The notes: a model not told the origin generated them from the sequence alone. A DNA stretch of 64,000 nucleotides from Alphaproteobacteria bacterium (GCA_016699735.1 CP065008.1:1240001-1304000), one strand, 5' to 3'; shown: positions 27,785 through 36,333, counted from the first letter of the stretch. Numbers and translations are program-made.

Positions 27785-28813
27785 TTAGGGGCGTTCCAGC
27801 CCAGTGATCGGACGCAGCAGCTTTTTACGAAAGCCGGGAACCTTTTCGGCCAAAAAAAGGAAGTAGGCCCGCAAAAACCTTGAAAACCGCCCCTGCACGC
27901 GCAGCCACTTGAACACCAGCATACTGGCCTCCAGAACACGCTGCCCGTCAGGGGGGGGATAGGCGGGGTCTTTGTCCGCAAGTGAACGCGCCAAGGCGAG
28001 AGCCTCCTCAATCTCACGCCCCATCCCGATGCCGCCGAACGGTCCGTGCGCCGCAGCGGCGTTTCCGGTCAGGAACACCCCCGGCCTTCGGACATCCTTC
28101 GCCCGCCGGACGCAGACGGGCAGGGGGGTAAACCCCTCTAGAGGAGTATTGGCAACAACCCGGATCCGACCCGGACCGCAGGGAACGCGAAGCCGCATCT
28201 GCCCTTCGGCCAGCAAATCCAATACCGCCGGTTCCTCCGGCTCATCGACGGGGATGTCCTGAAAACTCCACCCGCCGGGATACTCGAAGCCGATAAAGGG
28301 GATGCCCAGAGCCGTCCGCACAGTGCTCTGCACCCCGTCCGCCCCGATGAGACAATCGTAGTCCTCCGTGCGCCCGTCGCTGAGATTCACGATCACCCGC
28401 CTGTTCTCCAGCCGCACATTCTGCACCGCCAACCCATATTCAACACGCCCGCCCAGCATTTCAAAATGGTGTTTTAGGATACGGATGACCTCCGCCTCGG
28501 GCAGACTGAGCAAAAAAGGATATCGGCTTTTGATTTTGGAAAGATCGGCTTTAAACAGAGCCTTTCCATCCTCCTCGATCCGCAGAAGGGTAATTTTTTG
28601 TCCGGCCCCGATCAGGGCATCGGTCACCCCGGTTTCTGCCAGCATCTCCAGCGTTCGGGGCCGCAGGATCAGCCCGCGCCGCAGGTTGGAGGCGTCGTCG
28701 GCGCAATTCCTTTCGATCAGGTGCGGAGAAAACCCTAGCCGTTTCAGGTCCAGCGCCGCCGCCAGCCCCGCAGGTCCGGCTCCGGCGATCAGGATTTTCG
28801 CGCTATGGTCCAT
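27785..28813 (-). CDS. FAD-dependent monooxygenase (UbiH/PHBH-like)
   Basis: The 342-residue product opens with the Rossmann motif ILIAGAGPAGLAAALDL and GFSPHLIERN, carries the DG motif CLIGADGVQSTVRTALG, and a late FLTGNAAAAHGPFGGIGMG. This fits the aromatic hydroxylase fold that uses FAD and NAD(P)H. The usual GDAAH of the family is changed to GNAAAAH, so the Asp that contacts the FAD ribityl chain is Asn here, and the protein is slightly shorter than typical. Substrate unknown; a quinone or polyketide oxidation is only a guess. It starts seven bases after the stop of the following small lipoprotein gene, suggesting an operon. Confidence 0.8.
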   Translation of the reverse strand: MDHSAKILIAGAGPAGLAAALDLKRLGFSPHLIERNCADDASNLRRGLILRPRTLEMLAETGVTDALIGAGQKITLLRIEEDGKALFKADLSKIKSRYPFLLSLPEAEVIRILKHHFEMLGGRVEYGLAVQNVRLENRRVIVNLSDGRTEDYDCLIGADGVQSTVRTALGIPFIGFEYPGGWSFQDIPVDEPEEPAVLDLLAEGQMRLRVPCGPGRIRVVANTPLEGFTPLPVCVRRAKDVRRPGVFLTGNAAAAHGPFGGIGMGREIEEALALARSLADKDPAYPPPDGQRVLEASMLVFKWLRVQGRFSRFLRAYFLFLAEKVPGFRKKLLRPITGLERP

Positions 28814-28819
28814 GGAAAA

Positions 28820-29026
28820 TCAGGAGGGCAGCAGGGAGGGCGTTTCCCGCCCGTAAACGGACGCCAGCGCGAGCACGGCCCCATCGGGCATACACGGATC
28901 GGCGGGAGCCGCATCGTTCTGCACGAGGATCACCCGCGGCGAAAGTTTGGGACGGGGAATGAAACGCTTGGCCAGACCGCATCCGGTCAGGCTGAACAGG
29001 CAGAAAATGAGGACGGCAGAGCGCAT
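28820..29026 (-). CDS. Small lipoprotein
   Basis: The 68-residue product has a lipoprotein signal peptide with lipobox LTGC (Cys16), followed by a short basic stretch and a loop with one more cysteine (ADPCMPDG). No family known. It is encoded seven bases ahead of the FAD monooxygenase on the same strand and just after another tiny lipoprotein gene, so it belongs to a compact group of exported products. Confidence 0.65.
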   Translation of the reverse strand: MRSAVLIFCLFSLTGCGLAKRFIPRPKLSPRVILVQNDAAPADPCMPDGAVLALASVYGRETPSLLPS

Positions 29027-29068
29027 AACCGATGTGTAGCAGGTTAAGGGGGGCTTGCCTATGGTCTA

Positions 29069-29200
29069 TCAGCCGCCTCCGGCGCTTTCCCCCGCGTCTC
29101 GCGCACTGTCCTCGAAAATATTTCCCATCCGGCTCCGCGTCCGGTCCATGCAGCCGGACAGCGTGAGAGCAAGTACGCCCATAAGCACAATTTTTTTCAT
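29069..29200 (-). CDS. Tiny lipoprotein coupled to the upstream gene
   Basis: This 43-residue frame begins with KKIVLMGVLALTLSGC, a lipobox LSGC giving Cys17, and continues with a short charged, Gly-ending tail. The ATG overlaps the TGA of the preceding gene by one base and has a strong GGAGGAG six bases ahead, so translation is coupled. Mature length is only 27 residues. Tiny lipoproteins of this kind occur in secretion gene clusters and as lysis (entericidin-like) proteins; the sequence alone does not decide. Confidence 0.65.
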   Translation of the reverse strand: MKKIVLMGVLALTLSGCMDRTRSRMGNIFEDSARDAGESAGGG

Positions 29201-29796
29201 CACTCCTCCGAGTCATAAAGCCGATAACAATAAAGGTAGTCCTTTTTCGGCCGGTCCGCCCTGAAATTTTTCGGCGTCATCCCGCCGGTGACGGAACTGA
29301 CATACCACGTGTCGATCTTGAACGACCCGTCCGCTGCCGTGAGCTGCACCACCCGCACATCCGCCGGGAAGCGGTAATTCTGGGCGAACGCGCCCCGCGA
29401 AAAAGTCAGGATCAGCGGCACGGTGACCTTCCAGGTGTAAAGCCCGTAGCGTTCGTCCTCCTCTTCCTCGTCGATCGTGATCTGGTCATAGGGGTCGAGC
29501 CGCACGTGCTTCTTCCAGAAGGAGTTCGTAACCAGCGTTTCCTTGCGCTTCATCACCCCGTCGGCTATCCCGTAATCCAGCATGGTCCGCATATAGCTGC
29601 GGCACCCCTTGGGCGTGAAATATTTCGCGTTGGCGGACAGGCGCTCCAGATAAGTATCGTGGCTGAAGGTCAGGGCGTTTGAAGTCGCGTCGAAGACCCA
29701 GTGCTTCATCGCCGTGCGGAGTTTTTTCAAATCCTGCGCCGCCAGAGCGGGTGTGGCGGAAAGAACCATAGCCAGCAGGAGGAGAAAGCCTCTCAC
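29200..29796 (-). CDS. Exported protein with IcmL/DotI-like domain
   Basis: The 198-residue product has a signal peptide (GFLLLLAMVLSATPALAA) and then a domain whose order of motifs resembles DotI/IcmL of type IVB secretion: a helix AMKHWVFDATSNALTFS, YLERLSANAKYFTPKGC, a helix with MLDYGIADGVMKRK, then strands VTVPLILTFSRGAFAQ and SFKIDTWYVSS. In type IVB systems such proteins lie in the inner-membrane core; here there is no membrane anchor and no other Dot/Icm gene in the window. It starts within the last four bases of prmB, and is coupled to the tiny lipoprotein. Confidence 0.45.
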   Translation of the reverse strand: MRGFLLLLAMVLSATPALAAQDLKKLRTAMKHWVFDATSNALTFSHDTYLERLSANAKYFTPKGCRSYMRTMLDYGIADGVMKRKETLVTNSFWKKHVRLDPYDQITIDEEEEDERYGLYTWKVTVPLILTFSRGAFAQNYRFPADVRVVQLTAADGSFKIDTWYVSSVTGGMTPKNFRADRPKKDYLYCYRLYDSEE

Positions 29797-30695
29797 GCCG
29801 CCATGTCCTTGAGCGCGAGCAATTCATCGCGGGTCAGGAAGAACACCTCCCCCTGACTGTTCTCGGTATTCAGCCACGCAAACGCCATGTCGGGATAAGC
29901 CGCTTGCAGAGCAGGACCGCAGCGCCCAAGCTCGCAGATCATCATCCCCTGCGGCTTCAGATAACCGGGCGCCTCGCGCAGGATCATATGAACAAGGTCC
30001 AGCCCGTCCGCCCCGCCATCCAGAGCCATCTTCGGCTCGGCTGCATATTCAGGCGGCAAATTCCCCATCCCCGCCGCATCGACATAGGGCGGGTTGGTGA
30101 TAATCAAATCGTACCGCGCGTTTTTGGGCAGCGGCGCAAACAGATCTCCCCGATACAGCGTCATCCGGTCCTCGAACCCGTACGCCTCAATATTTTTCTT
30201 GGCCAGCGCCAGCGCGTCCGGCGAAAGATCCACGGCGTCAACATGCGCCGACGGGAACAGATCGGCGGCGATTATCGCAAGGCTCCCCCCGCCGGTGCAA
30301 AGGTCCAGAACGCGCGCCACATCATCCGCATCCGGCGCGGGCGTGTCGGGGCCGCAGAGAATTTCCGCGATAAACGAACGCGGGATGATGGCGCGGGAAT
30401 CGCAGAAGAAGCTATAGCCCTGACATTTGGCCTTGCCGACAAGATACGGCGCGGGCGTGCGGGTGGTCACGCGCTTCTCGAACAGGGCAAGGATGCGCGT
30501 GCGCTCCGCGTCCGTGACCTTGGCGTGCCAGAACGCTTCGAGATGCTCGGGCGGCAGGTGCAAGGTTTCGAGCACCATGAAACACGCCTCGTCGAACGCG
30601 TTATCCGTGCCGTGGCCGTAGGTCAGCACCGCCTCCGAAAATGTCGTGGTGCCGTAGCGGATCAGATCGCAAAGGGTGAGGAGTGTGGAGGTCAT
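29793..30695 (-). CDS. prmB: Protein glutamine N5-methyltransferase PrmB-like
   Basis: PrmB methylates a glutamine of ribosomal protein L3. The 300-residue product has the PrmB head (ETLHLPPEHLEAFWHAK), APYLVGKAKCQGYSFFCDSR and IPRSFIAEIL typical of PrmB, a Rossmann methyltransferase core VLDLCTGGGSLAIIAADLFP, and the NPPY active-site motif ITNPPYVDA with PEYAAEPKMALDGGADGLDL. These distinguish it from PrmC, which acts on release factors. I start at the ATG at 30695; the upstream extension lies in the AT-rich neighbour's region. A four-base overlap couples it to the next gene. Confidence 0.88.
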   Translation of the reverse strand: MTSTLLTLCDLIRYGTTTFSEAVLTYGHGTDNAFDEACFMVLETLHLPPEHLEAFWHAKVTDAERTRILALFEKRVTTRTPAPYLVGKAKCQGYSFFCDSRAIIPRSFIAEILCGPDTPAPDADDVARVLDLCTGGGSLAIIAADLFPSAHVDAVDLSPDALALAKKNIEAYGFEDRMTLYRGDLFAPLPKNARYDLIITNPPYVDAAGMGNLPPEYAAEPKMALDGGADGLDLVHMILREAPGYLKPQGMMICELGRCGPALQAAYPDMAFAWLNTENSQGEVFFLTRDELLALKDMAA

Positions 30696-30699
30696 TGTG

Positions 30700-31584
30700 T
30701 TATTGCTTATTTTCTTTCGGTTTTGGAAATAAGGCGGCGCTTTCAGAACCCATAACACATTCACGCTTGCCTTCGTTATTATAGCCACAATATTTTCTCG
30801 GGCGCATAAAACTATGCAAGTCAAAAAGGCTTTTTTCCGAAGTCATTAAAACATGCTGTTCCTCAGTTGATAAGGCGGAATTTTGATCTTTATCGAGCAT
30901 ATCAAACACAGTTTCAGCGAGTGATTTTAACTCTCGATCGGTAAGAATATCATCTCCATTTTGATCAAGTTTTACATAATCAAGAATATCATTGTACCTT
31001 TTTGCAAGTTTTTTTCCTACCTCCTCTTCAACATCAGAAATTTTTGATACTTCAACCAAACCATCTTTATCCGTATCGCGGGCTTGAAAAAATTTTATTC
31101 GTGCTTGCTTTTGTTTCTCTAGAAACTCTGGAGTAGAAGCGCAGCCATAATCTGCTGGCTTATGCATGTAAGTGGTAACGCACGCCATATGTTTATAATT
31201 GGAGTGAGTAGCTTCTTCTAAAGTTGCTGTGCCATCCTTATTTTCATCATAAACTTCAAAAATTTTTTTGACATTATCAAGATAAAAGTCATAGCCGCTT
31301 TTAACCTTGGCGTGATAATCAGTAATTGATAGGGAGCGGCCGTCAAGACCATTAAACCTGATAAAAGCTATTTGCTCAGATAAATAGCTATTCTTCGTAA
31401 CAACAACATCTTGTGCCTTGCTTTTTTCTAAGGGAGGCAGCAAGCCGGCCCATAAAACCCTAGGTACATGTTCTAATGAAGGTGGTCTGAAGAATATCTC
31501 AGTCATATTTTTACCTTTTAAGCCCGGAAGAAAAGCTAAACCAGCAAATAAGATTAACAGGAAATGGATTTTTCTTTGTTTCAT
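30700..31584 (-). CDS. EF-hand calcium-binding exported protein
   Basis: The 294-residue product has a signal-type head (IHFLLILFAGLAFLPGLKG) and four EF-hand-type loops: YDENKDGTATLEEA, RDTDKDGLVEVSKI, LDQNGDDILTDREL and LDKDQNSALSTEEQ. The first and second keep all acidic positions; the fourth lacks the central Gly. Five cysteines may form disulfides. Two-by-two EF hands usually bind calcium as pairs. The gene is much more AT-rich than prmB, whose start it precedes by only four bases, so it may have moved in. The start overlaps the last four bases of a small gene upstream. Confidence 0.78.
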   Translation of the reverse strand: MKQRKIHFLLILFAGLAFLPGLKGKNMTEIFFRPPSLEHVPRVLWAGLLPPLEKSKAQDVVVTKNSYLSEQIAFIRFNGLDGRSLSITDYHAKVKSGYDFYLDNVKKIFEVYDENKDGTATLEEATHSNYKHMACVTTYMHKPADYGCASTPEFLEKQKQARIKFFQARDTDKDGLVEVSKISDVEEEVGKKLAKRYNDILDYVKLDQNGDDILTDRELKSLAETVFDMLDKDQNSALSTEEQHVLMTSEKSLFDLHSFMRPRKYCGYNNEGKRECVMGSESAALFPKPKENKQ

Positions 31585-31823
31585 GCTATTTTTCGCCGCT
31601 TATACAACTCTTCCTTCGCGTGAAGCATAAATTTCAGAAATTCATCGGCTTCAAAAGACCAAACTTTCTTGCTTTCAGGCGTATAAATTTCAATCGTGAT
31701 ATTCTGCGGGTCGTCATTATGCTCGACGAAGGAATAAACAGCCTTGCCGTTTTCGTCCTGAACCTCGGCATAGTAGGTATCGGCCTCTGCGTCGCTGCCA
31801 AAAATAAGTGAAAATTGACTCAT
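31581..31823 (-). CDS. Small unknown protein upstream of the EF-hand gene
   Basis: The 80-residue product is compact and beta-rich with alternating charges (FGSDAEADTYYAEVQDENGK, ITIEIYTPESKKVWSFEADE) and a basic end. It overlaps the start of the EF-hand gene by four bases (ATGA), the usual sign of coupled translation. No signal peptide, no family recognised. It may be a partner or regulator of the EF-hand protein. Confidence 0.6.
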   Translation of the reverse strand: MSQFSLIFGSDAEADTYYAEVQDENGKAVYSFVEHNDDPQNITIEIYTPESKKVWSFEADEFLKFMLHAKEELYKRRKIA

Positions 31824-31868
31824 CGGTCGTCGATCTCTGCGCTGAAGCCACTATAACTCCAGAGCCAG

Positions 31869-31927
31869 ACAGAGATAAACAGAGACTTTTCGCACGGAAA
31901 TCTCTGTCTGCCTCTGTTTATCTCTGT
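31869..31927. repeat. Inverted repeat, 16-bp arms
   Basis: ACAGAGATAAACAGAG (31869-31884) and CTCTGTTTATCTCTGT (31912-31927) pair perfectly across 27 bases. A shorter relative, CAGAGATAAACAC, lies at about 32024. Such CTCTGT-rich blocks recur in intergenic DNA of many bacteria; role unknown. Confidence 0.6.
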
Positions 31928-31941
31928 AGTGTATTAACTCG

Positions 31942-32381
31942 ATCCCCGCCTTCGCGGGGATGACATTTCTTTCATGGCCGTCATTCCGGCGAAGGCCGGA
32001 ATCCACTATAACGGCATCACCACACAGAGATAAACACCAACTTTCGCGCAAAGCCCGCGCCCCTCTCCCTTCCTCCCTCTCCCCGCAGGCGGGGAGAGGG
32101 AAAGGGCGTTAGCCTGAGGGAGAGGGGGAAGAGGAATCTCTGCGTTCTCCGCGCCTCTGCGTTTTTATTGACGATGGATTCCGGCCTGCGCCGGAATGAC
32201 AGAGAGGGTACAGGCATCGTCGTGTGCGCTGTGACCGTTGTGTGTTAAAACCTTACAGGGATACCCACCTTCGTGGGGATGCGGCGGAGGGTGGGATCAA
32301 ACCTTAAACAGCATCCCCGCGCAAGCGGGGATCCATAAAATAGGGGGCATGGGTTGAACAGATCCCCGCCTGCGCGGGGAT
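31942..32381. repeat. Cluster of six REP-like palindromes in gene-free DNA
   Basis: Six short palindromes with 8-bp stems and 4-base loops lie at 31942-31961, 31983-32002, 32178-32197, 32261-32280, 32313-32332 and 32362-32381. Two types occur: ATCCCCGC-GCGGGGAT (four, one degenerate) and ATTCCGGC-GCCGGAAT (two). Most carry flanking GAC or GTC bases. These fit the class of small intergenic REP-like palindromes. The cluster fills the roughly 600 bases without genes between 31824 and 32426; spacing is irregular, unlike CRISPR. A larger palindrome, CCCTCTCCCCGC AG GCGGGGAGAGGG, sits at 32075-32100. Confidence 0.8.
32218..32248. repeat. 31-bp dispersed repeat, diverged copy
   Basis: This segment begins ATCGTCGTGTGCG and ends CGTTGTGTGTT, matching about 23 of 31 positions of the repeat at 56454-56484 and resembling the inverted copy at 56017-56047. 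It lies within the REP-rich gene-free stretch. Confidence 0.45.
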
Positions 32382-32426
32382 GACAGGTTGGCTAAACGCG
32401 CCACTTCGTGGCGGTTAAGCACCCTG

Positions 32427-34250
32427 TCACTTCTCATCCCCCATCTTGAGGGCATTGATGAACGCGCTTTGCGGGATTTCCACGCGCCCGTACTGGCGCA
32501 TCTTGGCCTTGCCCTTTTTCTGCTTGTCGAGCAGTTTTCTCTTCCGCGTGAAATCGCCGCCGTAGCATTTCGCGGTCACGTCCTTCCGCATCGCCGAGAC
32601 ATCCTCACGGGCAATAATTTTCCCGCCGATCGCGGCCTGAATGGCGATCTTGAACATCTGGCGGGGGATGAGCTCCTTGAGCCGTTCGCACAGCGCCCGC
32701 CCGCGCTTTTCGGCGGCGGAACGGTGAACGATCATGGCCAGCGCATCGACGGGCTCCTCGTTCACGCGGATATCCATTTTCACGAGGTCGTTCTCCGTAT
32801 ACCCGTCCAGTTCATAGTCAAAACTGGCGTAGCCCTTGGAGAGGCTCTTAAGACGGTCATAGAAATCGAACACCACCTCGTTGAGCGGCAGGCGATAAAC
32901 CAGCATCGCCCGATTCCCCGCATAGGTCAGGTCGATCTGCACCCCGCGCCGGTCTTGGCAGAGTTGCAGCAATCCGCCCAGATATTCGTCAGGCACGAGA
33001 ATGGTCGCCTTGATCCACGGTTCCTCGATATTATTGATCCGCACCACGTCCGGCATATCGACGGGGTTGTAAAGGCTGATCTGGTCGCCGTTGGTCATGT
33101 TCAGGCGGTAAACGACGCTCGGCGCCGTCGGGATGAGGTCGAGATCGAACTCCCGCTCCAGCCGTTCCTGGATGATCTCCATATGCAGCAACCCCAGGAA
33201 CCCGCACCGGAATCCAAGGCCCAAAGCCTGGGAGGTTTCCATCTCGTATTGCAGCGAGGCATCGTTCAGCTTCAGCTTGCCCAGCGATTCCCTAAGCTTT
33301 TCGAAATCGCTGGCATCCGCCGGATAGAACGAACAGAACACCATAGGAATGGACGGCTTGAAGCCGGGCAGGGAAGTCTCGCACGGCCTTTTATCGTCCG
33401 TGATCGTATCGCCCACCTTCGTTTCGGAAATGTCCTTGATCGAGGCCGTGATGAACCCCATCTCGCCGGGGCCGAGAACATCCAGCAAAACGTGCTTGGG
33501 CGTGAACATCCCCACACGGTCGATCTCCCGCGTGCGGTTATTGCTCATGAATTTGATTTTCTGCCCCTTACGCATCGTCCCGTCGATAATCCGCACCAGA
33601 ACGACGACGCCCAGATAGGAATCGTACCAGGAGTCAACCAAGAGGGCGCGCAGCGGTTTATCCGGGTCGCCCTCATGCGGCGGCGGCAGACGTTTGACGA
33701 TCGCCTCCAGAAGATTGTCAATCCCGATCCCCGTCTTGCCCGAACACAAAACGGCCTCGGAGGCGTCCAGCCCGATGACATCCTCGATTTGCTGCGCGGC
33801 GGCGTCCGGGTCGGCGGCGGGCAGGTCGATTTTATTGATGACGGGGACGATATCGTGGTTGTTTTCAATGGCCTGATAGACGTTGGCCAGCGTCTGCGCC
33901 TCCACGCCCTGCGAAGCATCGACGATCAGCAAAGACCCCTCGCAAGAGGCCAGCGAGCGCGAAACCTCATAGGCGAAATCCACATGCCCCGGCGTATCCA
34001 TCAGATTAAGCTGGTATTCGATCCCGTCCTTGGCCTTATAGGCGAGGCGCACCGTCTGCGCCTTGATGGTGATCCCGCGCTCACGCTCGATTTCCATGGA
34101 ATCGAGCACCTGTTCCTTCATCTCCCGCGCCTCCAGCCCGCCGCAGGTCTGGATCAGCCGGTCGGCCAGCGTACTTTTGCCGTGGTCGATATGGGCGATA
34201 ATCGCAAAATTGCGGATCTGCGCCAGCGGTTTGGTCTCGGGTTTGCTCAT
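32427..34250 (-). CDS. lepA: Elongation factor 4 (LepA)
   Basis: LepA is a ribosome-associated GTPase that helps translation under stress. The G-domain motifs are IIAHIDHGKSTLADRLI, the effector-loop GITIKAQTVRL, MDTPGHVDF and VINKIDLP; the elongation-factor domains II and III-V follow and the C-terminal domain with KGKAKMRQYGRVEIP is the LepA-specific end. Length is 607 from the ATG at 34250, the usual size; an upstream ATG at 34262 is possible. The very GC-skewed opposite strand gives long meaningless frames here. Confidence 0.96.
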   Translation of the reverse strand: MSKPETKPLAQIRNFAIIAHIDHGKSTLADRLIQTCGGLEAREMKEQVLDSMEIERERGITIKAQTVRLAYKAKDGIEYQLNLMDTPGHVDFAYEVSRSLASCEGSLLIVDASQGVEAQTLANVYQAIENNHDIVPVINKIDLPAADPDAAAQQIEDVIGLDASEAVLCSGKTGIGIDNLLEAIVKRLPPPHEGDPDKPLRALLVDSWYDSYLGVVVLVRIIDGTMRKGQKIKFMSNNRTREIDRVGMFTPKHVLLDVLGPGEMGFITASIKDISETKVGDTITDDKRPCETSLPGFKPSIPMVFCSFYPADASDFEKLRESLGKLKLNDASLQYEMETSQALGLGFRCGFLGLLHMEIIQERLEREFDLDLIPTAPSVVYRLNMTNGDQISLYNPVDMPDVVRINNIEEPWIKATILVPDEYLGGLLQLCQDRRGVQIDLTYAGNRAMLVYRLPLNEVVFDFYDRLKSLSKGYASFDYELDGYTENDLVKMDIRVNEEPVDALAMIVHRSAAEKRGRALCERLKELIPRQMFKIAIQAAIGGKIIAREDVSAMRKDVTAKCYGGDFTRKRKLLDKQKKGKAKMRQYGRVEIPQSAFINALKMGDEK

Positions 34251-34418
34251 GCCCGCGAACATAAGGGCTTTGGCCAACCCGTTCAATCAAAATTTAGGGC
34301 CAAATAGGGGGGCTTTCACGCAAAAAACAGCAAAAACCAGCTACAGGAAGAAAAAATTGTCAGGACGAGCCTTTTTCTGTATAAGTATTTGAAAATAAAC
34401 AGATAAAATAAGAATTCG

Positions 34419-34694
34419 ATGTCGGACGGGTTGAAAGAAAAGCTTGAGCGTTGGTTGCCTCCGATCCCGGAGATGGCATTGCCCGTCCATCTGGCGGCGG
34501 TTGCCGTCGGCATGAAAAGACAGATCGAAAAGGAAGAGGATTGGTCTAAGATGCCTGGGACAAGGGATATCCTTTTTACAACCCTGGATGCCATAGCGAT
34601 GAACGCCTATCTGATGCATGGGCTGAAATCGGGAAAACCGAACAAATATGTGGTCAAGCTCGCGCTGAACGAAGTGGCGCAGACCTCGGAATAA
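34419..34694 (+). CDS. N-terminal piece of an interrupted HNH-type gene
   Basis: This 91-residue frame (amphipathic helices, LERWLPPIPEMALPVHL) stops at TAA at 34692. The same reading frame continues after that stop without interruption into the 375-residue frame at 34815, and the connecting 40 codons (LTPLERQKLFNRISTQNRHD, then FNNRAKALAKNTGNTYRLL) look like ordinary coding sequence. The simplest reading is that a single 508-codon gene carries one nonsense codon, so this is its N-terminal part. Alternatively these are two genes with the second started at an unusual codon. Function of this head is unknown. Confidence 0.5.
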   Translation: MSDGLKEKLERWLPPIPEMALPVHLAAVAVGMKRQIEKEEDWSKMPGTRDILFTTLDAIAMNAYLMHGLKSGKPNKYVVKLALNEVAQTSE

Positions 34695-34814
34695 GCCGCG
34701 CTTACACCCCTCGAAAGACAGAAGCTTTTCAACAGAATATCTACGCAGAACCGCCACGACTTCAACAACAGAGCGAAGGCGCTGGCCAAAAACACCGGGA
34801 ACACATACAGGCTA

Positions 34815-35942
34815 TTGATCAATAAGGCGCTGGGTACAATTCACTTTATGGGCCAGCGGACGCCCATACTCGACTCCGTGGACAAGCAGATACGCATGGT
34901 TGGCTCGATGTTAAGCGGGGGCGAAAGTCCACTTTATATCGAGGACATGAAGCAGGTCGGCACGCCTCAGGACGGCCCCCGGACCATACCCGAATTAATA
35001 GCCTGTGTGCAGACTTACATCGCTATGTATAACGTCCGCGAGCAAAATTTTGAAATTTTTTCCTCCGCAGAGTCCGCTTCACCGGAGCATGTAAATCAGG
35101 CGGTCCTTCTACTTGCGGGCGAGTTGGAAAGGATGCAGGGTGATTTGCCGGAGTCGTCTGTACGGGCCGGAATAAGAGAAAATTATGAAATGGTAGGAGA
35201 ACTCTTAAAAACAAGATTTATAACACCCTTCGATTTGGTGGCCCTGACTCATTTTTACCTCGAACATAGCGAAGACAAGCTAAGCCCTGCTGATTACGCA
35301 GCCTTGCACGAAGCGATGAGTTTTATCCAGATAAACAGTTATTTGGAGGGGAATCTTGAGAACATTGAGAGTATGGGCGTAAAACTTGAAAACGCATTAT
35401 CGGCCTATGAGGAATTGTCACAGAAGCTTTTCGTCGAATATCAAAAGCCTTCAGCGGATGAAACGGCCCAGAATATGATCGCCGCCATCAAAAGCGCCTA
35501 TCAGGGCAACCCGCGCAGCATCGAAAAGAACATCCGGGGCTTTGAAGAGGCGCGGGCGGGCCTTCCCGAGGGCATGGAGGAGGTCGTTATTCTTCATTAC
35601 GAGGAGTCCGAGCAAATCCGGGAACTGCGTAAGAAGCTGTTCAAGGCTCAGAAAGAAAAATTCATCAAAACGGTCGCCATAGAAAATGCGGATGAGTTAG
35701 AGGCTCTTGGCCTGTCCGAACAACAGATCGCCGAGATGGAAGAGACAGGAAAGATCCCGGATGGAACCGGATTGTCGGTTGAGCACATCATCGACCGCCA
35801 CCACGGCGGTACGAACCAGCTTCATAACTTTATCCTGATGCCCCGCGAGATCAACGAAGCCAAGAACGAGTTGAAACGCTATCAGACCAACGCCGGACAA
35901 AGGCCAAATCTTTCGAACGTGGCGGAACTGGAAATCCAGTAA
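34815..35942 (+). CDS. HNH-like nuclease domain protein, C-terminal piece of split gene
   Basis: The product (375 residues from a TTG) is a long helical protein ending in LSVEHIIDRHHGGTNQLHNF followed by ILMPREINEAKNELK, which has the features of an HNH nuclease: H-I-I-D, GG, N, N and K. HNH enzymes are metal-dependent nucleases found in toxins, restriction and mobile-element proteins. The TTG start is weak (only AGG before it) and the frame is open back to the TAA at 34692, so the true protein may start at 34419. The large helical middle gives no other clue. Signals of a toxin-type C-terminal nuclease are suggestive, not proven. Confidence 0.55.
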   Translation: MINKALGTIHFMGQRTPILDSVDKQIRMVGSMLSGGESPLYIEDMKQVGTPQDGPRTIPELIACVQTYIAMYNVREQNFEIFSSAESASPEHVNQAVLLLAGELERMQGDLPESSVRAGIRENYEMVGELLKTRFITPFDLVALTHFYLEHSEDKLSPADYAALHEAMSFIQINSYLEGNLENIESMGVKLENALSAYEELSQKLFVEYQKPSADETAQNMIAAIKSAYQGNPRSIEKNIRGFEEARAGLPEGMEEVVILHYEESEQIRELRKKLFKAQKEKFIKTVAIENADELEALGLSEQQIAEMEETGKIPDGTGLSVEHIIDRHHGGTNQLHNFILMPREINEAKNELKRYQTNAGQRPNLSNVAELEIQ

Positions 35943-36045
35943 GCCTGAATCCTCCGATCTTGACCAGCCCGCAGGTACCGGGGCAGGCGCCAGTTTACTT
36001 TGGGAAAGGGGCTGGTATGATGCTCAGGAAAAATATGATTGAGCC

Positions 36046-36333
36046 ATGGACAAGAAGAATAATCTAAAAAATAAACCTTTGGAAAAGGTGGTCTTTCTCG
36101 GCAAAGAGGAGGACATCAGGAAGCAGGCAGCACCCACGGTTCTCCTGGTGATACTGGTGATGACCCTGATTATTGTTTTTTGGAAAATTGCGGTTCGTGA
36201 TCCCGATGCTTTTGAAAAATCACTGCAGAATAGAGTTGAAAGAATAAGGCAGGAACAAGAGCGGATCAGCGAAGAACACAGGAAGAAGCAGAATTCGAGA
36301 GACGCTCAAGACCTACAAGACGGAAAAAAATAG
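36046..36333 (+). CDS. Single-pass membrane protein with charged helix
   Basis: The 95-residue product has a basic N-terminus, one membrane helix (TVLLVILVMTLIIVFW, about 30-47) and a long charged helix (RIRQEQERISEEHRKKQNSR) on the other side. No family known. It stands alone on the plus strand, facing the terminator of the giant operon. Confidence 0.6.
   Translation: MDKKNNLKNKPLEKVVFLGKEEDIRKQAAPTVLLVILVMTLIIVFWKIAVRDPDAFEKSLQNRVERIRQEQERISEEHRKKQNSRDAQDLQDGKK

Noticed and set aside
31942..32381. CRISPR array
   Set aside because: Repeats are short palindromes with irregular spacing of 41 to 195 bases and two sequence types; no cas gene is near.
32388..34307. A 639-codon open frame on the plus strand across lepA
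   Set aside because: It is the antisense of a fully conserved GTPase gene; the codons follow from GC-rich third positions of lepA, and the product has no motif, signal or ribosome binding site.
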